The notes under the pieces were generated by a model. The model worked only from the letters and a program-made list of their open reading frames with translations. It was not told the DNA's origin and did not search any database. From the NCBI GenBank assembly GCA_964360445.1, contig CAYHWE010000034.1, forward strand, positions 1-10,338: 10,338 nucleotides of DNA, written 5' to 3'. Every line of letters starts with the position of its first letter. Position 1 is the first letter of the stretch. The translations under genes and the position numbers were made by a program. This DNA is from CAYHWE01 sp964360445. GTDB lineage: Bacteria > Patescibacteriota > Patescibacteriia > Patescibacteriales > JAKAJF01. Shown here one piece after another: positions 5,933 to 10,338 of the stretch.

Positions 5933-6586
5933 TTATTTTAGATACTTTTCAAAAACCTCGACAAATTTCTTCTCATCGATCGGGCAGCCCATGATCTGGT
6001 CGTCCACTTTTACGACATCTTTTAACGCCAATGCTTTAGGAAGAAAATGGTATTCCTCCATATGGCCCTTGATCTCGGCTAATTGTTTTGCGTTGAATCT
6101 ATTCCTTTGTCCGGAAGGAACCGTGGTGACAGCGCAAGTTCCCATAGCTATGACTGTCTTAGAATTCGCCCTGATTTTTTCTAAATCCTCTTTATCCTTT
6201 TGGCTTGTCACAACCCCCTCGATCAAAGCCACATCCAAGTCCTTGATTTCAGTCTTATCTTTTATCGATAAGAAATAAACCCATTCGACTTTCTCCAGCC
6301 ATTCCAAAAGCTTTTTATTGAATATCTCCGTAAGATAGATGCTGCACCCCTCATCGCAGGTCAGGGAAAAAACGCCGACGCGCTTCTTTCTGCCATGATA
6401 ATAAGCCCTTCTTATCAGCCATCTCGCTGACAATAAAAGCAGGATCAAACCGGAAGCGGCAAAAATGATGCTGATAGTATTTTCAAACTGATCAGCAGAA
6501 TATAAGAACAACGCTATCAGCAAAAAGAAAGAACCGCTTATCGCTAAAAAAATAATGAAATTATTTTTGTGTTTTTTTTCCTCCAT
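5933..6586 (-). CDS. [NiFe]-hydrogenase small subunit with two N-terminal membrane helices
   Basis: The small subunit holds the proximal [4Fe-4S] cluster that passes electrons to and from the large subunit. Residues about 70-217 are the hydrogenase domain: CDEGC (C77, C81), LIEGVVTSQKD (121-131), MGTCAV (C151) and GCPID (C201) supply four cysteines. The first pair is CX3C, where the family normally has CX2C. No medial or distal cluster domain follows. Unusually, residues 10-30 and 37-58 are two strongly hydrophobic helices, with basic residues before (MEEKKHK) and after (RRAYYHGRKKR). That predicts both ends inside, with the catalytic domain held at the cytoplasmic face. It is not a Tat signal: no twin-arginine motif and no cleavage site. 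The ATG is 9 bp past hydG. The large subunit follows after a palindromic repeat. The electron partner is unknown. Confidence 0.9.
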   Translation of the reverse strand: MEEKKHKNNFIIFLAISGSFFLLIALFLYSADQFENTISIIFAASGLILLLLSARWLIRRAYYHGRKKRVGVFSLTCDEGCSIYLTEIFNKKLLEWLEKVEWVYFLSIKDKTEIKDLDVALIEGVVTSQKDKEDLEKIRANSKTVIAMGTCAVTTVPSGQRNRFNAKQLAEIKGHMEEYHFLPKALALKDVVKVDDQIMGCPIDEKKFVEVFEKYLK

Positions 6587-6595
6587 ATATTTGAA

Positions 6596-7972
6596 TTAAA
6601 AATATAAATCCCTATCCCCCGCCGCTATCATTTTCATCCTTACGAGCGTCTGCTTCTTGACATCCTCATCTGTTATTTCATCCAGATATTTATTAACGAT
6701 TGCTTCGCTCAATCCTTTGACTGTTTCCGACGCGTAATCTTCTAAATATTCCTTGAAAGTCAGGATCGCATTCGGCCGGCAAAAGTTATGGATATCGCCC
6801 GGCTTAGCTATGTTCATGAAAGTCTCGCCTGTCCTACCTTTACGATAACATGCTGTGCAAAAACTTGGAAGAAATCCTTGCCTCAAAAGGCTTTCCACCA
6901 TCTGGTCTGTCGAACGATGATCTTGGGTGTGGAATTGAGCGAGTTCCTCTTCTTTGCCATATCCGCCCGGAGAAGTCCTTGATCCGGCTGATGTCTGGGA
7001 AATACCGATTTCAAAAGCTTTCGCTCTGACTTCCGGACGCTCTCTGGTCGAAATGATCATACCGGTATATGGAACGGCTAATCTCAAAATAGCGATTATT
7101 TTCAACAACTCATCTTCGCCGACGCTGTACTCACTTTGCATCGTAACCGTATCAGCCGGCTGGAAGCGAGGAATAGAAATCGTGTGCGGACCGACTCCGT
7201 GTTTTTTATCCATATACTGCGCGTGAGAAACCAATGCTAAAACTTCAAATCTCCAATCATAAAGCCCGAATAAAACGCCGATTCCGACATCATCGATCCC
7301 GGCTTCAAAAGCGCGGTCATGCGCGAATAATTGCCTTTCGTAGTCCGCCTTAGGTCCTTTGTGCATTTTATCATAAGTATCGCGATGATATGTTTCTTGG
7401 AATAATTGATATGTGCCGATTCCGATTTCTTTCAATTTTTTGTAATCTTCTACGTCGGTTGCCGCAATATTCACATTCACCCTTCTTATCTCTCCGTTTC
7501 CAGATTTTGTACTATAGATAGTCTTGATGACATCAATGACATAATCGATCGCATTCATGGTCGGATGCTCGCCAAACTCGAGTAACAATCTTTTATGTCC
7601 CATATCAATCAGAATCTTTACCTGCTCTTCAACTTCTTTCAAGGTCAATTTTCTTCTCGGAGTCAGATTGCGGCAATGGAATCCGCAATACTCACAATCA
7701 TTAATGCAATAACTCGAGGCATACAAGGGCGCGAATAATACCAAACGCTCGCCATAAATTTCTTTCTTGATCTTTCCCGCAACTTCAAAAAGTTTTTCCA
7801 TCAATTCCGGTTCATCCGCATTAATCAAGCAACCGATTTCCTCCAACTCCAGCCCCTTCATCTTTTCCGCCTTAGCTAAAACCTCCAAAACCTTTTCCCG
7901 GCCTGGATTTTGCGTATCATTTAAAATACTGAATATCTTTTCTTCATCGATTACGTTCTTGACTAAATTCAT
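6596..7972 (-). CDS. hydG: HydG, tyrosine-lyase radical SAM maturase making CO and CN- on iron
   Basis: HydG cleaves tyrosine with S-adenosylmethionine and turns the product into CO and CN- bound to an iron, the synthon for the [FeFe] H-cluster. The 458-aa product has the radical SAM CX3CX2C motif at C89, C93 and C96 (SSYCINDCEYCGF) and the C-terminal CX2CX22C motif at C372, C375 and C398. The latter binds the auxiliary cluster that holds the dangler iron and separates HydG from ThiH. Other HydG/ThiH-type blocks are FQETYHRDTYDKMH (191-204), GIGVLFGLYDWR (230-241) and SAGSRTSPGGYG (328-339). Length is normal for the family. Start is 4 bp past the hypC-hydE stop, so the genes are one operon. 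No Shine-Dalgarno sequence is seen. Its presence beside [NiFe] subunits, with no [FeFe]-hydrogenase in view, is unexpected. Confidence 0.95.
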   Translation of the reverse strand: MNLVKNVIDEEKIFSILNDTQNPGREKVLEVLAKAEKMKGLELEEIGCLINADEPELMEKLFEVAGKIKKEIYGERLVLFAPLYASSYCINDCEYCGFHCRNLTPRRKLTLKEVEEQVKILIDMGHKRLLLEFGEHPTMNAIDYVIDVIKTIYSTKSGNGEIRRVNVNIAATDVEDYKKLKEIGIGTYQLFQETYHRDTYDKMHKGPKADYERQLFAHDRAFEAGIDDVGIGVLFGLYDWRFEVLALVSHAQYMDKKHGVGPHTISIPRFQPADTVTMQSEYSVGEDELLKIIAILRLAVPYTGMIISTRERPEVRAKAFEIGISQTSAGSRTSPGGYGKEEELAQFHTQDHRSTDQMVESLLRQGFLPSFCTACYRKGRTGETFMNIAKPGDIHNFCRPNAILTFKEYLEDYASETVKGLSEAIVNKYLDEITDEDVKKQTLVRMKMIAAGDRDLYF

Positions 7973-7976
7973 AAAA

Positions 7977-9269
7977 TTATATCTTATTTTTTTCTAACTC
8001 TTTAAGCATATTATCTTCTATCATTTTATAACTTTCCTCATATTTAAACAAACCATATTTCTCCCAAATACTATTCTTATCAAAAAACCTATTATCATAA
8101 ATCCTGTATTCTGAACGATATTTTTCCGGAGTAAGGTTGAACATCAAAGAATTGGCTCCGGCAAAGAACGCTCGTTTACGTCCATCCTCGCCAGCCAAAG
8201 TTTCTAAGGCAGTTACAACCGGAATGCGCGCGTATTTCATGATCAAGCGCAAGACGGCAATCATCTTAAAATTCATTTCCGGATCGCCATGCGGTTCATT
8301 TGCAAAAGGCGTATTCTTTCCCGGAACAAACGGCCCCATCGAAATCATGTTCGCCCATTTTTTCATCATCAAAATGTCATCCGCTAAATCCTCGACTGTC
8401 TGGCCAGGCAAACCGATTATTGATCCGGTGGCGATATAATAACCGAGCTCTTTCATGAACTCCAGATGCTCAAGGCGATTCCCTAAATTCTTATTAGCGC
8501 CTCCTCCGTCCGAATGGATCTTGTTAAACAATTCCGGATTCGAGCTTTCAAACCGGAAAAGCGCGCCTGAAGCTCCCGCCTCTTTCATCCGCTTGTAACA
8601 ATCATATCCGCGCTCACCGACACTCATCAAGACAAAAGCCTTGCAGCCGGCTTTGATGCCGCGAACGATATCAACCAACATGTCATCCGTATAAAAAGGG
8701 TCTTCGCCGGATTGCAGAACTAAAAGCTTGTAGCCTTTTTGATGCACGGCATCCAAGGCAGTTTCAATGATTTCCGGAACGCTCATCCTATATCTGACAG
8801 CGCCATCATTATCGCGCCTAAGTCCGCAATACGAACAATTATTCTTGCAATAATTGGAAAACTCAATGATCCCGTGGATACAGATAAAGTCTTTGATATA
8901 AGTTTTCCTGACTACGTTAGCTTCGGAAAAAAGCGCTTCCTTTTCTTCTCCTTCTGTGTTCAGTAAATAAATTATTTCCTCTTTAGTGAGCTCGCGGATA
9001 TTCGAAGTCTTGATAATCTCCTGGAATTTATCGCTTAATTTTGAAATATCGATAGTTTTGTTATTTTCCAAAAATCGCAACAATTCAAAAGCATCATCAT
9101 CGGAGATTTTTTTAATCGCCAGGTCATTGACATATAAAATCCAATCGCCGATTTTCAATGGCAAAACAAAGGAGATGTTAACTTCCTTAACATCTCCTCC
9201 GCTATCGATTTTAGCTGTTTTTTTGTCTTCGTTAATTTCAATAACTTTAGCCGGAATGGTCAAACACAT
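7977..9269 (-). CDS. HypC-HydE fusion: [NiFe] chaperone domain joined to a radical SAM maturase
   Basis: Residues 1-70 are HypC-like: MCLTIPAKVIEI with the functional Cys2, GDWILY at 41-46, then LAIKKISDDDAFELLRFLE. HypC carries the Fe(CN)2CO unit from HypD to the [NiFe] large subunit. The His that HypC normally has in the GDxVLVH block is V47 here. Residues about 74-430 are HydE, the radical SAM enzyme acting on the HydG product: IIEFSNYCKNNCSYCGLRRD (C141, C145, C148), LQSGED (185-190), FRFESSNPELF (239-249), IGLPGQT (285-291), MGPFVPGKNTPF (311-322) and TALETLAGEDGRKRAFFAGA (353-372). HydE alone is about 350 aa, so the extra length equals one HypC. No stop or frameshift lies between the domains. 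ATG at 9269 puts Cys at position 2 as HypC requires. It is the first gene of the operon, 4 bp before hydG. The HydE call is firm and the HypC call is strong. Confidence 0.92.
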   Translation of the reverse strand: MCLTIPAKVIEINEDKKTAKIDSGGDVKEVNISFVLPLKIGDWILYVNDLAIKKISDDDAFELLRFLENNKTIDISKLSDKFQEIIKTSNIRELTKEEIIYLLNTEGEEKEALFSEANVVRKTYIKDFICIHGIIEFSNYCKNNCSYCGLRRDNDGAVRYRMSVPEIIETALDAVHQKGYKLLVLQSGEDPFYTDDMLVDIVRGIKAGCKAFVLMSVGERGYDCYKRMKEAGASGALFRFESSNPELFNKIHSDGGGANKNLGNRLEHLEFMKELGYYIATGSIIGLPGQTVEDLADDILMMKKWANMISMGPFVPGKNTPFANEPHGDPEMNFKMIAVLRLIMKYARIPVVTALETLAGEDGRKRAFFAGANSLMFNLTPEKYRSEYRIYDNRFFDKNSIWEKYGLFKYEESYKMIEDNMLKELEKNKI

Positions 9270-9304
9270 AGCTTCTAAATTATGGATTAAACTTCTTTTA
9301 ACTA

Positions 9305-9333
9305 TTGACTATTTTAAAAAAGTATGCTACATT
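9305..9333 (+). promoter_or_regulatory. Promoter of the 103-aa gene (TTGACT-17-TACATT, extended -10)
   Basis: On the plus strand -35 TTGACT (9305-9310) and -10 TACATT (9328-9333) are 17 bp apart, and TGC directly precedes the -10, an extended -10. Initiation would fall near 9340, leaving a leader of about 40 nt that ends in a strong ribosome binding site. It lies in the 109-bp gap shared with the divergent hydrogenase operon, for which only a weak CATAAT box 9 nt before the ATG is visible. Confidence 0.7.
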
Positions 9334-9378
9334 GCGAACCTGCCCTTTTGTAAAAACTGATAACCGAGGAGGTGGGAT

Positions 9379-9690
9379 ATGTCTACTGCCGCTGCGACGA
9401 CAACTGTTGCTCTGCAAAATGGCATTGTCGGAATCTTGGATTATTTAAAGAGAGTATGGGCTGAATTCTGGCGCGAAGAAATTTATTATGCAAGAATAAT
9501 GCATGAAACCGGACTGGAAAAACTTAGCGCTTTAACGCTTCGTATCGCGCGGGAAAGAGCTAAGGGAGTGACAATGCATGCCGGTGGCCAAGAAGTAATC
9601 CAGGAACTCTCGAAAGAACTCTCATTGCCAAAAAGATTCATAATTATGTTCTGGTGGAGCATGCTAAGTAACTTCGATGATTATTACTGA
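9379..9690 (+). CDS. Unrecognised 103-aa protein
   Basis: The gene is well supported by a promoter, a GGAGGTG Shine-Dalgarno sequence 6 nt before the ATG, and a terminator 20 bp past the TGA. The product has an Ala/Thr-rich N-terminus (MSTAAATTTVAL), an amphipathic aromatic segment (about 18-42, YLKRVWAEFWREEIYYARI), a basic helical stretch around residues 50-63 (LTLRIARERAK) and a C-terminal aromatic segment (FIIMFWWSMLSNFDDYY). It lacks a clear signal peptide or a full membrane helix and looks like a small helical, perhaps membrane-surface protein. No cysteines are present, so it is not an iron-sulphur carrier. I do not recognise a family. It is divergent from the hydrogenase operon and could share its regulation, but nothing shows a functional link. 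Confidence 0.8.
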   Translation: MSTAAATTTVALQNGIVGILDYLKRVWAEFWREEIYYARIMHETGLEKLSALTLRIARERAKGVTMHAGGQEVIQELSKELSLPKRFIIMFWWSMLSNFDDYY

Positions 9691-9710
9691 TGAACCCACC
9701 CCTCGCTATG

Positions 9711-9743
9711 CGGCCGTTCACACGAATGGCCGTTTTTCTTTGT
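9711..9743 (+). terminator. Rho-independent terminator of the 103-aa gene
   Basis: A 9-bp GC-rich stem (CGGCCGTTC with GAATGGCCG, one G-T pair) closes a 4-nt loop and is followed by TTTTTCTTTGTT. It lies 20 bp after the stop codon and 7 bp before the end of the convergent GAPDH gene. No T run follows on the minus strand, so it serves the plus-strand gene. Confidence 0.9.
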
Positions 9744-9749
9744 TAAAAA

Positions 9750-10338
9750 TCAAATCAGCTTTTTCTTCATTATATACTCGCATAAATCCGCCAGACGGCT
9801 TGAATATCCCCATTCATTATCATACCAGGAAACGACTTTTACCAGATCGCCGTCAATGACTTTTGTCAAAGATAAATCAACGATTGAACTAGCCGGATTG
9901 CCGACAATGTCGGTTGAAACGATCGGCTCGCCTGTCGCCTCTAAGATTCCTTTCAATCTCGCGCTCTTTGCCGCCTTCGCAAACGCTTTGTTTACGCTGG
10001 CTTCGTCAGTCTTTTTCTCGGTAACATAAACTATATCGCAAATCGATCCGACCGGAGTCGGAACGCGCAAAGCCATGCCGTCAATCTTATTTTCCAGAGA
10101 TGGGATCGTTTTTGCGACCGCTTTTGCCGCGCCGGTTGTTGTCGGGATGATATTTAACGCCGCCGCCCTCGCCCTTCTTAAATCTTTATGCGGGCCGTCT
10201 ACAAGATTCTGGTCGGCGGTATAGGAATGCGTCGTTGTCATTATCGCTTTTTTGATGCCAAAATTATCTTTGATTACCTGCGTTACCGGCGCCAAACAAT
10301 TTGTCGTGCAGGAAGCCATAGAAACGATCTGGTCGCCT
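9750..10338 (-). CDS. gap: Glyceraldehyde-3-phosphate dehydrogenase, C-terminal part (partial)
   Basis: GAPDH converts glyceraldehyde 3-phosphate, NAD(P)+ and phosphate to 1,3-bisphosphoglycerate in glycolysis. About 196 residues are visible and the frame is open to the right edge. The catalytic block reads GDQIVSMASCTTNCLAPV, with the nucleophilic Cys in SCTTN, followed by THSYTADQNLVDGPHKDLRR, the RARAAALNIIPTTTGAAKAV phosphate-site segment, LRVPTPVGS, GNPASSIVDL and the C-terminal SWYDNEWGYS. The Met before ASCTTN stands where Asn is usual. It is an internal residue, not the start, although an ORF finder would pick it at 10319. Nothing suggests a broken gene. The N-terminal NAD-binding half lies outside the window. 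Confidence 0.96.
   Translation of the reverse strand, partial: GDQIVSMASCTTNCLAPVTQVIKDNFGIKKAIMTTTHSYTADQNLVDGPHKDLRRARAAALNIIPTTTGAAKAVAKTIPSLENKIDGMALRVPTPVGSICDIVYVTEKKTDEASVNKAFAKAAKSARLKGILEATGEPIVSTDIVGNPASSIVDLSLTKVIDGDLVKVVSWYDNEWGYSSRLADLCEYIMKKKLI

Noticed and set aside
6596..7972. Possibility that the HydG-like protein is ThiH (thiamine synthesis)
   Set aside because: The C-terminal CX2CX22C motif specific to HydG is intact, and no thiamine genes are nearby.
10317..10319. ATG as start of a short GAPDH-like protein
   Set aside because: The frame continues upstream to the window edge with GDQIVS, the normal sequence before ASCTTN, so the Met is internal.

Overview
The window looks like a chromosomal segment of an uncultivated bacterium, most likely Patescibacteria (Candidate Phyla Radiation, Parcubacteria-like). 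This rests on moderate AT richness, very small intergenic spaces, an ECF sigma factor beside a three-helix membrane protein, several promoters placed so close to start codons that the mRNAs would be nearly leaderless, and orphan small proteins. The standard genetic code fits every gene. The taxonomic call is an inference from style, not from a marker gene.

Layout. Left part (1-3720, minus strand): the N-terminus of an exported or membrane-anchored protein cut by the window edge; a small secreted protein with its own terminator; a membrane protein that is a candidate anti-sigma factor; an ECF sigma factor; and a CCA-adding tRNA nucleotidyltransferase with a clear promoter. Next (3735-4084, minus strand) is a compact unit missed by ordinary gene calling: a consensus promoter with a palindrome between -35 and -10, two tiny membrane proteins (27 and 34 aa) with good ribosome binding sites, and a terminator. 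The plus-strand gene at 4122-4499 is a hydrogenase maturation endopeptidase homologue.

Centre (4517-9269, minus strand): a four-gene hydrogenase operon. In transcription order it encodes a HypC-HydE fusion, HydG, a [NiFe]-hydrogenase small subunit with two added N-terminal membrane helices, and a [NiFe]-hydrogenase large subunit. An 82-bp imperfect palindromic repeat sits between the two structural genes. The convergent protease probably processes the large subunit.

Right part: a divergent plus-strand gene for an unrecognised 103-aa protein with its own promoter, RBS and terminator, then the C-terminal part of GAPDH (minus strand), which runs off the window.

The main interest is the hydrogenase operon. 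HydE and HydG are maturases of [FeFe]-hydrogenases: HydG makes CO and CN- from tyrosine. Here they lie with [NiFe]-hydrogenase subunits and a processing protease, with no HydA, HydF, HypD, HypE or HypF in view, and HydE is physically fused to HypC, the chaperone that carries the Fe(CN)2CO unit in [NiFe] maturation. The simplest reading is a hybrid pathway in which a radical-SAM, tyrosine-derived Fe-CO/CN unit is handed through a HypC-like domain to a [NiFe] large subunit. That is a hypothesis from domain architecture and gene order, not something the sequence proves.
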